Positions 23,101-35,116 of a DNA stretch of 64,000 nucleotides are shown here, one piece after another; the first letter of the stretch is position 1; each line of letters starts with the position of its first letter. A model generated the notes under the pieces. That model was given only the letters and a program-made list of their open reading frames with translations. It was not told where the DNA came from and ran no database searches. Both the position numbers and the translations under genes were made by a program. The stretch comes from Lumnitzera littorea (taxonomy: Eukaryota; Streptophyta; Magnoliopsida; Myrtales; Combretaceae): NCBI GenBank assembly GCA_024138015.1, contig JAMXBB010000001.1:90972463-91036462 (forward strand), read 5' to 3'.

Positions 23101-24100
23101 TTCAATAGCTACCAAACCTCATCTTCAATAGCAACTTGCCTCTCCAAGGCAAAGTGTCTCTTTTTCTATTGCACTACCTTAACAATCAGATCAATATTAA
23201 GCTTATGAGTGATTACCTCTTCTGGAATACTAGGCATGTTAGATGAAGACACTACAATGACATCCTTGTTAGCTTGGAGGAATTGTAACACACACTCCAA
23301 GAGGTTGGGTGGCATGCTGACCCCGGCCTTAGTATTATGCTTGGGGTTGTCACTCAGCTATATAGTCAAATTTTCTTTGGCCAGATCTTCTCTTACATTA
23401 CTTGTGCCTTATTCAATATGATAAACCCAATCCCTTTTCAAAGCTTTTTAATACAAAGTTCTAGCTAACTGTTGGTCTTCACAGCATGTCCTTATTCCTA
23501 TTAGGGTTGGAATTTTTCCTTTTGATGTGTTGTTAACGCTACCATCTTGAAGATATTGATGGAAGGTCAACTTATGATCCCATTATAAGGAGAGTAGCTA
23601 TCAATTATAGCAAAATCTACTTCCTTCTCCACAACATTTTCATCTACCCTGATTTGGAGAGTTAAGGTAACTACTCCCTAAACTTTCACCGATTGGTTAT
23701 TAAATCCATACAAGTTGTACTTGTAAGGCTGCATCTTATAATTATCTAACTTTAGCCACATCTGGTCAATCACCTACTTAAAAATAATATCAACTGAACT
23801 TACAGTGTCGACCATAATCTTCCTAACTTCAAACTCAATAACTTTGATTGTGATGACCAGGGCATTATCATGAGGAAATTGGATCCCCTATATATCTTTA
23901 TTTGAAAAAGTTATCATGTCATCTACCTTATGCCTCCTACCCTAAACATTCAGCTCCTAATCTCCTTAAGATTTGGCTAAACTCAAAATGGATAAGGTAC
24001 TCCTTCCTCTTAGTCCTCCAAATATGACATTAATCACTCCTCTTAGAGCTTGGTTGTCTCTTCCAACATTGTCCCAAGCTATTAGCTTTCGATCATTAAG
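20155..24100 (-). pseudogene. Tat-type pol pseudogene with dual RNase H
   Basis: Protease: VDTVSSVDIIFK near 23800, where the catalytic Asp-Thr-Gly has become Asp-Thr-Val. RT: 'IEAYVDDMIVK' keeps the YVDD box (22709-22720). The connection 'SIKEVQRLIGRVVALNHF' (open stretch 22377-22589) is typical of Tat. The second RNase H begins ILYVDGSS near 21885 and includes 'YEALLVGMKLAKEVKVKRLNV'. Integrase is badly broken, and its tail (VIGNGQAYRLESLNGYPIPQ, then AWNVDNLRPY) ends near 20155. The element could not encode active enzymes. Confidence 0.82.
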
Positions 24101-24399
24101 TCAAACGTCATAATTGTGAGGTTGCTGCTCAACCTTTCTTCTTTGTGTAAGGCGTTTGATCTTTTATTCTCTATTTAATACGAAACTCCTAACGTACCCT
24201 CTTTGTATGGCATCTTTCAATGCATTTTTTAGGTGAATGCACTCATCTATATTATGGCCACGATCTCCATGATAGTCACAATATTTGATGGAATTTTTCC
24301 TTACCGGGTTATTCCTCATCTTTATTGGCTAGGCCAAAAACCCTTGATTGTGCACCTCTATTAAAATGTCTTCCATAGGTTAGTTTATGGATGTATATG

Positions 24400-25705
24400 T
24401 GTGGGGGAAAGGTTAGAATTAGCCTTTTCTAATCTACTAAAGGTTGACTTGATCTATTATGCATGTCAAATTCCTTCCTAAGGTAGTCAGTCCCAGACCC
24501 TCTCCCTCTCTGGTCTTTTTTCAAATTTTTCTTTTACAAGCTCCCTATGAGCTTACATCTGGTCATTCCAATGTTTGAGCTTTTTCAAATTTATAGTGAA
24601 CTTGTTAAGTAAGGTCGATAGATGTTTAGCAAGAGACTTAAAAAAGTTTGAATCCTCCTTAACAACTCGGCTAATGCTATGTAATACAAAGCTCTTATCA
24701 TAGTTAGTAATTTCAATCATCAATTGGTTAAATCTATGAACATTGTCTCTAATGCTCTCTCTAGACTTTTGTCAAATTAAGGTCAAAAGTGAAGACTTTT
24801 TTACAAAAGGTTTACTAGTGAGAAAGTTTTGCCTAAATTCATTAGCCAATTGATCAAATGAGGAGATAGATGTTACTTTCAGTGAGTTGAACCAACTGCT
24901 TGCTAATTTCCTCAAAGTAGAGGGGAACACCTTGCATATAATAGCATCAAAGTGACCATATAATTCCTTGAGAGTATGGAAAGTATTCAGATGGTCATTT
25001 GCATCCGTCTTCCCATCGTAAGTATCAAATTGAGATAATAGAACACTTAGAAGGAGAACTTCTTCAACAATTTCCTAGACAAAGGGGCTTCACTTCCTAC
25101 ACCTTGGATCAATTTCCTTCTCAAAGGTTCCTTCTACTACTAAATTTTTTATGTATTCATCCAAGTTTTGCAGACTCATGTCCGTAATTTCTTTTTGGGG
25201 CAATGTGAGCAACTAAATGCTCAATCTTACCTTCCATATGTACTTAAGCATGCCCACTAGCCTGAGTTCATAGTAGTGTTTGCTAGAGATCCTTGTCCTT
25301 ATGGAATTCTCGTCATTTGTTCCTAAGTATTTGTGTTCACCATAGGGGCTTTGCCACACACTCGGCCCTGTTCATTACTATGTATAATCAAGTTAACCTC
25401 TTCTTCAACAACCTTAAAGGAAGGAGTGGAAGAAGAGGCAATGTCATGCTCTTAGAGTTTCTTTCTTAATTCCTGATTACAAGCCCAAACTTCTTCAAGA
25501 TCCTTAGTGAATTCGGTATACAAAGCTTCTAACTGTACAATATGTGATACATTACTGGTTTGGACTTGAACTTACCCAGGTACATCATTAACTTCCACAA
25601 GATGCACTTTTAGAGTATGCGACTGTAGGGATCTTTCTTCTTGAGCCGTATGAGGTCCATTACTCCCCCTAGAGTATTATCTTCTTTAGTTCTTGTCTTA
25701 GTCAT
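24400..25705 (-). pseudogene. Tat-type gag pseudogene
   Basis: The minus-strand ATG at 25705 opens MTKTRTKEDNTLGG. The gag core lies at about 24650-25020: YDGKTDANDHLNTF, 'FPSTLRKLASSWFNSLKVTS', 'ISSFDQLANEF' and 'ESIRDNVHRFNQL'. This is the capsid pattern of Tat elements. An acidic, Glu-rich spacer lies before it (about 25380-25520). A stop falls between 'LLTLI' and 'QKSRES', where Tat proteins normally have Lys-Gln. Not translatable as one protein. Confidence 0.8.
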
Positions 25706-27420
25706 TATTTAGGTTTCAGAAAATAGACAAAGCCAAATTATTGATAGTGAAAATTGGATCAAAGGAATTATGGACACTTGTTAACTAAAGACTCAACAAA
25801 ATAAAAGCAGATTGGACTATGGGGGCATTAGGGTGACTTTGATATAGCCACTTCGATGCTTAAAATGGTGTACTAATCTATATTTATAACTGACGTCTAC
25901 CAATTGCTCCATAAGTGTTGCCTCTAAAATATTCATGTGTGAGAATTTGAATTAAGGACAACATCCTGATTTTCTGGAATCTAGGTAGCTTAATGGCAGC
26001 TAATAGGTAGTTATCCATGTAAGCACTCCTAATGGCTCACGCCCATGTTCTAATTTGAACTCTTCAGGTTTAACTAAGTCTTACTAAGCGCCATCACACT
26101 AAACTGAGCTAATAGAGGCTAATCCAACCTACTTTTAGGTATTTGGATGTATTGCGAGCTCATCAGCATCCTGAGCTATTTAGCCTATAATGGTTGGACT
26201 ATATAGTTAATAGGGGAGGTTGATGCATAATGTAGGAGGCCAACTGTAAAGTAGTAGGTCAAATATGTATCGCTCCAAGTCAGTTCAGGGCTTAGGTACC
26301 TTAGAGAAGAATCCCCATTGACAAAGCCTAAGCTTGTGCCAAGTTGCTAAGAAACTACATAATAAGTCTAGATAACCTGAACTACACTTTATAGTATAAC
26401 AGCAATAGAAAAGCGGTTCACTCCCTAGACATCTAAGCTCCTACCAAGCTACCTACCATGACTAAGCTGAGCAGTACACCAAAAGCCAAGCTTCGAAATT
26501 GGGTGCAAGCTCGAGCTTCGATTAGCTAGGGACGACAGTTATGTTAACCTTCAACTCTACAAATCTGATTTATAACATGTATACAACCTTCTTTATGACC
26601 CTTAAAGTTGTATTAGCACATAATTGAGACACATTATGTAGAAACATTAGATTGTCCTAATGATATATTTTATTTCTACTTTTTGAGCTAATTAGTGGAT
26701 GACCTAGACTTAATATAGAGACATCATCTCTCTATATCATATCAAAGAGTATGAAATTAGAAGGTCTCGAGAGCCTACTCATGAGATAGCTCTCAATACT
26801 GAATCTTTGGCAATGAGAATAGAGGGGAAGAAAGAGGCCTTAGAAGTACTTCTTCAAATAAAAATCCAACTTGTGCTCAAGAAAAATTTGACACACTTAA
26901 TTTTGAGATACCTAGGAGCTGAGGAAACTCTTTAACCAATAATGCTCGGGGTGATCCTTAAGAACTAGGTCCCTAAGCTTAACTTAAGAACACCTAGTAA
27001 CTTATGAGATTAAATTTTAGGTGTCAAGGGAACTCTTTAGGCAACAAAGCCCAAGGTGATCCTCAAGAGCTAGGTCCCTAAGCTCAACTCAAAATCACCT
27101 AATATAGAATTAAAATACTTAGGCGTTGTGAAAACTCCATAAGTAAAGAAGCCCAAGGAAAATCACAAGACCTTAGCCCTTAAGCCTAGTTACCAAATGT
27201 TAAAGTGAAGTTCAACAATTTACAAGTTTATGCCTAAATAAAAAATCGAAGGCTACAAAACCTGAGTGACTGAAAACCTCGCAGCTATAGTTTAAAAAAA
27301 ACTTGGGGCAACAGATGCTTAGATCAAAAGGCATCCTAGGCAAGGAAAATTCTAACGCATTAAAAGCTCAAAAGACCCTTGGTGAAGGCATCAAAAGCCT
27401 ATACCTATACTAGTTAATGC
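25706..27420 (-). repeat. Non-coding 5' region of the Tat element (UTR/LTR)
   Basis: No coding frame. It lies upstream of the minus-strand Tat gag, where the leader and 5' LTR are expected. It contains a three-unit tandem repeat (26899-27205). It is broken at 27421 by insertion of a complete retroelement, and host sequence resumes at 33686. Assignment rests on position; no LTR ends or primer site were seen. Confidence 0.45.
26899..27205. repeat. Three-copy tandem repeat, period about 105 bp
   Basis: Units share 'AACTCTTTA', 'GTGATCCT', 'AGAACTAGGTCCCTAAGC' and 'ACCTA'. The GTGATCC word recurs at 26951 and 27056. The third unit is the most diverged. Tandem repeats in untranslated regions are common in Tat/Ogre elements. 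Confidence 0.7.
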
Positions 27421-27425
27421 CTAGT

Positions 27426-28264
27426 TGATGCGTCTCCCAGGTCGTATATATAGAGAAGTACCATAATGAATGAACCGAAAAAAAAATATAAAAGAAACTT
27501 GTAAAGTTCGGATAGCTACTGAATGGATATGACTCACCACTCGATCTTACTCGGCCTATAACCCGCCGAATATGACACACCGGTCCAAATTAAAGGGTCA
27601 CTCGCCACTACTCCTTGCTAAAGGGAATAGATAAGAGTTAAATGATAACAAGAACACTAAGATTGCTCTAATGAGTAAATCTCTATTGAAAGTTGAATGT
27701 ACATGTACAAGGAAAGTAGGGGTTTATATACTTGCTCACTAGGGTTATTTTACAAGTATGAAAAGACAAAAGGGTATCTTACAATTACGTTACATTAATC
27801 ATACTAAAAATGGGTAAAAAGGACAAAGAATATCGAGTGTGGAAAAGAAAGAATCATTCTGGAACTTTATGTCAGAAGGTACGTATCATTTGATGGTTGT
27901 ACATCAAGTGTATGATATACAAGCAAAAATAAGAAGTGCTGGGAGTTAGGGGCCGACCTGATTTAGATCAGGTCGGGAGCCAATCAGCTTGGCAAAAAGG
28001 TCAACTATCTTGAAGTCAGATGCCAATGGGTTAAGTTGGTAGCTCGGCTCGGCTAGTTTTAGGCTGTCTTCTGGATTAAGACTTCATTGTTAGGCAAGAG
28101 CATGTTAGACACACATATGGATTTGAGAGACAAGTCGGTAGGAGGTCGGATCGGGATAGGAGTCCATGTCTCGGCTATAGCTTAAATCTAATATTTTCCA
28201 TGTGAGCCTTTGAAGCCTTCTAGATTGGCTTCTTATGATTGGTTTAAGGGGTTGATTCTTATCA
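27426..28264 (-). repeat. 3' LTR of the nested element
   Basis: About 839 bp. In element orientation it runs from TGATAAGAATCAACC to GACGCATCA. It keeps a TATA box (TATATAAA on the minus strand, about 27723-27730), which the partner LTR has lost. Confidence 0.9.
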
Positions 28265-31200
28265 TCTGCCTAGGGTTCGAAGAGATTTGTCTTCAAATCT
28301 GAAGCGATTTCTGCTTGTTCTTCTAGGGTGCTCATAGGGCCTTCTATTGGTTGATGGGGACTCAGATCGAACACATTGAAGGTAAAGGAGACACCATAGT
28401 CATTAGGCAACTTAATCCGGTAAGCATTACAGTTGATCTTCTTCAGGACCTTGAATGGGCTATCAGCTCGAGGAGATAGTTTGCTTTGTCTTAAGTGCAG
28501 AAATTGCTCTCAGTTGAGATGAATCCATACTATGTCTCCTGGTTAGAAAGAAATAGTTCGGCGGCCACAACTGCCAATCTCTTGTTGTCTCTTATTGAAC
28601 TTAGCAATCTTCCTTGTAATAGACTGGTGTAGGTCGTGAAATTTTTAGGTTCGGTCCACTCCGGAGTGACTTTCTTCAGTAGTTGCTGGGGCGTCAATCA
28701 TATCTAAGGGAATGGTAGGTTAAGGCTATAAACGACCTCAAATGGGGTCTTCCCAGTAGTGCTATGAACAGTTCAGTTGTATGCGAACTCCACAACTAGT
28801 AGGTACAGATCCCAATCCATCGGGTTCTTCCCTATAATAGCTTTAAGTAGATTGCCTAGCATCCTATTTACCACTTCAATCTAGCCATCCGTTTAAGGGT
28901 GGCTACTAGAGCTAAACATGAGTTTGGTCCTAAGTCTCCTCCAAAAGGTCTTTTAAAAATAACTCAAGAATTTTGTGTCCCGATCTAAGACAATCATCTT
29001 CAGTACTTCGTACAGTTGAACAATCTCCTACAAAAACAAATCAGCAATGTATAGAGCATCGTTAGTCTGATTGTACAGAACGAAGTGCGCCATCTTACTG
29101 AAATGGTCCACAACAACAAAAATAGAATCTTTCCCCCTGGATGTTCAGGGCAACCCTAAGACAAAGTTCAGGTTGAGGTCAGCCCAAGGTGAAGTTGGCT
29201 TCGGCAGAGGCATGTACCTTCCATTGGGTTCTCTCTTCCCTTCTACATGCTTACACACTTCACAACTACCAACTACCTCATGGACATCCTTAGCCAAACC
29301 TGGCAATAGAAGTTTTCCTTCAATAGATCGGTGGTCTTGACCTCCCTAGAATGGCCCGAAAGTCCACCACTATGATCTTCCCAAACCAACAGCTCTCGTG
29401 TAAAGCAGTTTATGATACATGGCCTATAGTCCTTGAATAGATAGCCGTCCTTAAGATAATATCCTCTAATAACTACCACCACTTTATACTATTCAACAAC
29501 GGGACCAAAGTGAAGGTCAGCAGTATACTGCTCTGTGATGAGTGAGAATCCCAATAATTTTGTCTGCAAAGTAGTTACAAAGTTTGCCGTCGTGACAGTG
29601 TCAGTGACCACATTTACACTCCCCTTCTTATGCCGAATAACGTACGAGAACCCTTCCATGAATTCTAACCATTAGCCTACCTCTTAAAGAGTTTGTTCTA
29701 ACTCCCAACATGCTTTAATGATTCATAGTTAGTAAAAATAACAAACTCTCATGATAGTAGGTATTGTTGCCAAACGGTGAGGGCTTGAAAAAGGGAATAC
29801 AACCCCTTCTTGTACATAGAATAGTTCAAGGTTGGGTTACTTAGTTTCTCACTATGATAAGCAATGAGCCATCGTTCTTGCATCAAGACAGCGCCAATCC
29901 CAACTCTCGATGCATCACATTCTAATTCAAAGGGCCTATCAAAATCTGGTGGTGAAAGGACAGGTGCAGAGGTAAGCTTCTCCTTGATCTCCCTGAAACT
30001 TCACTCAAATCGATTATTCTACTTAAACCATTCATTCTTCCTTGTCAATTTGGTCAATAGGGCGACTATTATGCTGAAGTCCTTAATGAATCGCCTATAG
30101 AAAGAAGCTAGGCCATGGAAACTTCGAACTTCGGTGACATTCTTCAACATCGGCCATTCCAAAACAACTTGGATCTTCTCCTCATCTCCTCGGATTCCTT
30201 CCCCGACACTACAACCCCTAGAAAAATCACCTCTTTCTAGTAGAACATGCATTTCTTTACAATCCCATACAACTTCTCCGCTCACAAAATGTTAAATACT
30301 TCGCAAAGATGCTAAACATGATTATTCAGGTTGGTACTATATACTAATATGTCATCAAAGTACACAACTATACATCTTCCAAGAAGAGGGTGCATCATAT
30401 GGTTCATTAACCTCGTAAATGTACTTGGCGCATTAGTTAGTCTGAATGGCATAACCAACCATTCGTAGAGCCATGCTTAGTCTTAAAGGTAGTCTTCTAT
30501 TCATTGCCCAACCTTATGCGAATCTGGTGGTAACCACTCCACAAATCAATCTTCGAAAATATCTTTGCACCATGAAGCTCATCCAACATATCATCGAGCC
30601 TTAATATCGGGTATCTATACTTAATAGTAATTCGGTTGACCGCTCAGCTGTCAATGCATATGCACCATGAACCATCCTTTTTTGGAACAAGTAGAGCTGG
30701 TACAGTATAGGGGTTCATGCTCTCCATCAAATATCCTCACTTAACGAGTTCGTCCACCTGTCTTTTCAACTCGTTAACTTGCTCAGGGTTCATCTTATAT
30801 GTAGGTTGGTTCAGTAAGGTAGCACTTGGCCACAAATCAATACAACGCTCTATGCCTCGGATCGGTAGCAGTCCTTTAGGTAGTTCTTCCGAAAACAGGT
30901 CGGAAAACTCATTTACCAATCTTTAGAATTCTTCTAGGACATCCAGCAATTCCCTCATCTCCATCAATCTTCTAACCAACAAGAACATGGGTTCATTAGC
31001 CTTCTCAGTAGATCAGAGCTCTCTTCGGCTCATTACTAAGGCTTTCTTCTTACTGGCCTAGGTAAGCAAATTGTGGATTTCATTTACTTGGAATGGGGTT
31101 AAGGGTTGCAACACAATCTTCTTTCCATCCTTGACAAAGGCATAGGTATTCTTATACCCATCGTAAGTGATACGTCAATCGAACAACCAAGGTCATCCAA

Positions 31201-31635
31201 CCAATAGATGTGAAACTCCCATAGGGATGACATCACATACTATTTCATCCTTGTACACATTCCCAACACTGAACGGTACGGTCACTTATTCAGTTATATA
31301 CAAAGCTTCCTTATCATGAAGTCAGTGCAACTTGTAATGTCAAGGATGCTTTGAGGTCAGAAAACCTAACCTTTACACAAAGGAATGTGCAATGACATTA
31401 GTGCAACGATATTAGTACAACTTCCTCCATCCACGATGATGGTGCACAGTTGGCCTTTGATGGTACACTTGATGTAGAACAAATTCTCTCTCTAGTCTCA
31501 AGACTAGGGTCATTACATCTCTCTGGTCAACATAGACATAAGTCTCCTCTTCTTCTTCCACTTTAGGTTCTCTAACATTTTTTTCTTCCTCGAGGTCACT
31601 CTCGTCGGTACTATCCACCACATCTCCTAAGAGTA
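28265..31635 (-). pseudogene. pol pseudogene of the nested element
   Basis: Protease keeps VDGGSCTNIVA (about 31400-31435). RT: open stretch 30737-30919 covers MVNEFSDLFSEELPKGLLPI and 'YKMNPEQVNELKRQVDELV'; then 'VPALLVPKKDGSW', 'KYRYPILRLDDMLDELHGA', and an intact YFDD box at 30351-30362. The RNase H linker includes 'FHGLASFYRRFIKDFS' (near 30090). Integrase is at about 28560-29480: the first catalytic Asp is Asn ('ADLNLNFVLGLP', near 29160), the second is kept (DRDTKF, near 28980), and the Glu is kept (EVVNR, near 28880). Several frameshifts and stops. Confidence 0.87.
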
Positions 31636-31636
31636 C

Positions 31637-32620
31637 CATGACACGTCAATTCAAACATTCAACAGTTATGTGTCTGAAGTCTAAGCATTTAAAACACTTC
31701 ACCTCGCTGGTCTTTCATCGAGATGGCTGGCCCTTCTCATAGGTTCTCGAAGTCGGCTTAGCCTTGGGTCAGATCAACTATCCTGTTTGGCCATGCTGGT
31801 CTGCTCGATGTTCATCAGGTCAGTTATTCCCTTCCTTGGCTTGGTATGGCCTCCTTGGCTTTGATTAAAAGGGTCGGCGCAATACAGGAGCTTAGGAGAA
31901 TGTTTTCCTAAGCCAACTCGAAACATTTCTTCGTTGTTCTTCAACCCTCTATGCCATCTTGATCGCCTCTTCTAAGGTATAAAACCTCTGTACTTCCACA
32001 ATATTGCAAATCTCATACTTGAGCCCATAAATGAATCTTAATATTGTACAGGCTTCAAGTTCTTCTACGTCGACTTAGATCATCAACATCTGGAATTCTC
32101 TGACATGGTCATCAACAGATCGGTTTCCTTGGTGAAGCTCTTGCAATTTCACAAACGTGTCCCATAGGTATGTTTCGAGCACAAATCTCCCTCTTAACAA
32201 CCTTTTCATCTCGTCCTAGGTTCTAACACCTCGTCTCTCATCTCTAGCTCTAGCCACATTCAGATTCTTCCACCATATGGTGGCATATCCAGTAAATTCC
32301 AATCCAGCAAGTTGGACCCTGACCACATCCTCATACCCATAACACTCAAATACTTTCCTGACCTTCTCTTCCCACTCCAAGTATTGATTTGCATCTCCAC
32401 TTTCACCAAAGGGCAGCATTTGCACCTTAATATTGTCTAACCCTCGAAGACCTCGACGTCCTCGTCCTTGCATTTGGTAATAATCAACTTCTTCTTCACT
32501 AAACTCTTTGACATCCACCTCCTCATCATCTTCCCTAATCTCCTCTAATTCCAATCTTCATCTAGTAGCTCCTCCAGCTTGAGGGGGTCGAACTAGGTGA
32601 TTGGTTCTATTGCCTTGGAC
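31637..32620 (-). pseudogene. gag pseudogene of the nested element
   Basis: An open stretch of 112 codons (32216-32554) starts MELEEIREDDEEVDVKEFSE, followed by a Gly/Arg patch (GRGRRGLRG) and the gag core 'ANQYLEWEEKVRKVFECYGY' and 'FTGYATIWWKNL'. After a stop it continues 'LLRGRFVLETYLWDTFVKLQ'. A CCHC zinc knuckle with all four ligands (CFKCLDFRHITVEC) lies at about 31640-31700. An acidic linker, 31412-31639, leads to protease. The same architecture is seen in the gag at 9752. Confidence 0.87.
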
Positions 32621-33039
32621 ATAGTGTCTCTCAGGGGTGCCATCCTGTAGGTTTTGTAGCTATACACCTTGGGGTTGTTGCCGATTAATTTGTATTACAA
32701 TAATTAGACTCTCAATGAGGTTCGTGAGTCTATCAAGCTTATCAACAACAGACCGGGGTGTTACTACCATTATAGCCACGACCAGGTTAAGCACCACTAC
32801 CTTGGTAACCAATAACTCCTTAAACAGTTGAATCTGATATAGCGTAATACCTTTTTGAACAGATTAACAAACTTACTTTGTTGTCGCAATGGAAAACAGA
32901 GTAAAACAAAGTATCAATGAAACCATACTTACAAACACACACAACATACTGCAGTAGCTACGAAAGGAATACAACAGCTGCAAACAGTAAGGTGAACATA
33001 AACTCCACTATAACTTCACACACTCCCTCGTGAAACCAT

Positions 33040-33051
33040 GCTCCGATACTA
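33040..33051 (-). promoter_or_regulatory. Primer binding site of the nested element
   Basis: On the minus strand TAGTATCGGAGC, two transitions from the tRNA-iMet complement TGGTATCAGAGC, seven bases inside the 5' LTR. Confidence 0.75.
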
Positions 33052-33058
33052 GCGAAGC

Positions 33059-33680
33059 TGATGCGTCTCGGGGTAGTACACATGAAGAAGCACTACAACG
33101 AATGAACCAAAAAGAAAACAAAAAAGAAACTAGCAAAGTCCGAGTAGCTACCTAATGGATATGACTCACCATTCGATCTTACTCGGCCTACAATCTACCG
33201 GATATGATACACCAATCCAAATTAAAGGGTCATTTTGGACAAAGAATATCGAGTACGGAAAAGAAAGAATCATTTTAGAACGTTGTGTCAAAAGGCACAT
33301 ATCACTTGACGAATGTATGTTAGGAGTATGATACACAAGTAGAAACAAGAAATGCTGGGAGTCAGGGGCCAACCTAATTTGGATCAGGTCGAAAGTTAAT
33401 CAGCCTAACAAAAAGGTCAGCTGTCTTGAAGTCAGATACCAATGGGTTAGGTTGGTAACTCGGCTCGGCTAGTTCTAGGCTGTCTATTAGATTAGGACTT
33501 CACTGTTGAGCAAGAGCATGTTATACACATGTAAGGATCCAAGAGATCGATCGGCAGGAGGTCGGATCAGGATAGGAGTCCCTATCTCGACTATGACTTA
33601 GAGCTAGTATTTTCCATACGAACCCTTAAAGTCCTCTAGTTTAGCGTCTTGTGATCAGTCTCGAGGGTTGATTCTTATCA
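33059..33680 (-). repeat. 5' LTR of the nested element, internally deleted
   Basis: 622 bp against 839 bp for the partner. A single gap of about 217 bp at about 33232 (matching 27601-27817 in the other LTR) removes the stretch with the TATA box. Because the element lies on the minus strand, this is the LTR that would drive transcription. The ends TGATGCGTC and TTCTTATCA are kept. Confidence 0.9.
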
Positions 33681-33685
33681 CTAGT

Positions 33686-34059
33686 AGAACCATTTTCACA
33701 AATAGTCCTGTAGCGCATATGCCTAAGAAAAGTCCAACTTGCATGAATTATCACGTAGTACTCGTGTTTGGGAAAAATCCACTAATCTTACTTAGATCAC
33801 CTTTACTGGCGCATAAGTGCGAAGACAAATCTACCTCTCTTCTTAAGGTTATTTGATTACCCTCGTGGGCACATAAGCTTGAGGAATTCTTCAAGCCTTA
33901 TCGGATACTCTTGCTAGTATAGAAACTCGAGAAAAGTCTAACGTGCCACATTACTCAACATAAGTCAAGACTTTTGCTTACTAAAGCACAAGTATGATAG
34001 AAAATGCCCATATCAAGCTCCCCTATGGTGTAGCCACTTAATTTGGGACCTTAAAAGCC
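33686..34059. other. Non-coding continuation of the insertion host
   Basis: Flank of the nested element; it should continue the sequence that ends at 27420. It contains 'GCGCATATGCC' (about 33714) and related words (GCGCATAAG at 33810, GGGCACATAAG at 33868). No gene. Confidence 0.5.
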
Positions 34060-34072
34060 CATATAAGTACTC

Positions 34073-34455
34073 AATCTTATTGAGTTGAAAATTCAGTTTC
34101 TCTCTTTTCTTAGCTTAATTTATATTAAGCCTAACCATAAATCTCTCAACAAAGCTCAAAAAACTTTTTTTTTTTTTCCATGGGTAAATGGACCTTCCTT
34201 TTTGCTACTAGCCTATAGGTTTTCGAAAAAAAAAATAGAAAAATAGAAACTAGAAAAACTTGGGTTAGGAGTTTAATTTATTAAAATGCAATGGTTTCCA
34301 AAAAAAAAAAAGTCCATGAAATTACGTAACAGATAACCATAGATATATTTTCAAATAAATTGGGCTATTAATTAATTATTATTTTTTTTAAGAAAGGAAA
34401 AGGGGAAAGACAAAATTATATATTATTTTGAACTGCTCGAAGAGCCTACGTACCC
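34073..34455. repeat. Direct repeat copy 1 (about 390 bp)
   Basis: Aligns with 38866-39245. Shared landmarks are TTTCTCT..CCTA, AATTTATATTAAGC, 'AAATAGAAACTAGAAAAACT', 'GGTTTCCA', 'AAATAAATTGGGCT' and 'TATTATTTTGA'. It includes homopolymer A/T runs and no gene. Confidence 0.8.
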
Positions 34456-34459
34456 TCAA

Positions 34460-34990
34460 AGGTGATAGCATTGAAGTTATCTTAGGGGTTGGATTCCTTA
34501 TGGTCTATCTAAACAAAGCCCTTTGGAGAGATATCTTATCCAATGGAAACGGTGGCATTAAGGCTATCTAAAGGGTGAAAAGAGCTCCTTGCAGTCTATC
34601 TTAATAAAACCCTTTGATGAGATATCTTTTCCTAAAAGGATAATAGAGCTAAGGTTATCTATGGATAGGGCTCATTACGATCTATTTTAGCGAGACCCTT
34701 TGCTAAGATATTTTATCCTAAAGAAACAATAACAAAGGATATCTAAGATGAAAAGAGCTCCTTATAGTTTATCTTAACAAGACTCTTTGGTGAGATATCT
34801 TTTCATAAAAGAGTGATAGCACTACAACTATTTAAGGGTTGGGCTCCTTACTATCTATCTTATTGAGACCCTTTAGTGACATATCCTATCCTAAAGAAAC
34901 AATAGTGCTAAGGCTATGTAAGAGATGGAAAGAGTTCCTTATAATCTATCTTAATGAGACTTTTTGATGAGACATTCTTTCCTAAAGGGT
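34460..34990. repeat. Higher-order tandem array: three dimers of about 177 bp
   Basis: Six monomers of about 88 bp (starts near 34460, 34550, 34641, 34728, 34813, 34901). Odd units carry 'GGGTTGGGCTCCTTA' and end AAAGAAAC or a variant; even units carry 'GATGAAAAGAGCTCCTTATA' and end AAAAGGA or similar. Units 1, 3, 5 resemble each other more than 2, 4, 6, so the repeat has evolved as a dimer. All share 'TCTATCTTA', 'GAGACCCTTTG' and 'GAGATATCTTATCC'. Confidence 0.85.
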
Positions 34991-35085
34991 ATTTTAATAG
35001 GTTAGGGTTCCTATGAGATATCTTATCCTAAAAGGAATTTAACGGGTCAGGGCTCCTATAAGATATCCTATCTTAAAAGGAATTT
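34991..35085. repeat. Two-copy repeat, period about 46 bp
   Basis: Two units sharing GGTTAGGGTTCCTATGAGAT / GGGTCAGGGCTCCTATAAGAT and 'CCTAAAAGGAATTT'. They are shortened relatives of the preceding array, keeping its 'GAGATATCTTATCCTAAAAGGA' half. Confidence 0.7.
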
Positions 35086-35116
35086 GATGAGTTAGCAATT
35101 CGAAACATCTTTGAAA

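Larger units (their letters stand above)
20155..25705 (-). mobile_element. Tat-lineage Ty3/gypsy gag-pol, decayed
   Basis: On the minus strand the order is gag, protease, RT, RNase H, a second RNase H, integrase. The second (archaeal-type) RNase H domain is a hallmark of the Tat/Ogre lineage. Stops and frameshifts are frequent throughout. The 5' side (above 25705) runs into non-coding sequence carrying tandem repeats; the 3' side ends after the integrase tail near 20155. LTR boundaries were not identified. Confidence 0.85.
27421..33685 (-). mobile_element. Complete nested Ty3/gypsy element with 5-bp target duplication
   Basis: A minus-strand element bounded by LTRs (27426-28264 and 33059-33680). 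The five bases before the left LTR (27421-27425) and after the right LTR (33681-33685) are both CTAGT, a perfect target-site duplication. Internal order on the minus strand: primer site, gag, zinc knuckle, protease, RT, RNase H, integrase. Protein wording matches the same CRM/Reina-like chromovirus group as the element at 8674. It is non-autonomous now: gag and pol carry stops and frameshifts. It is inserted in what is probably the Tat 5' non-coding region. Confidence 0.93.
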
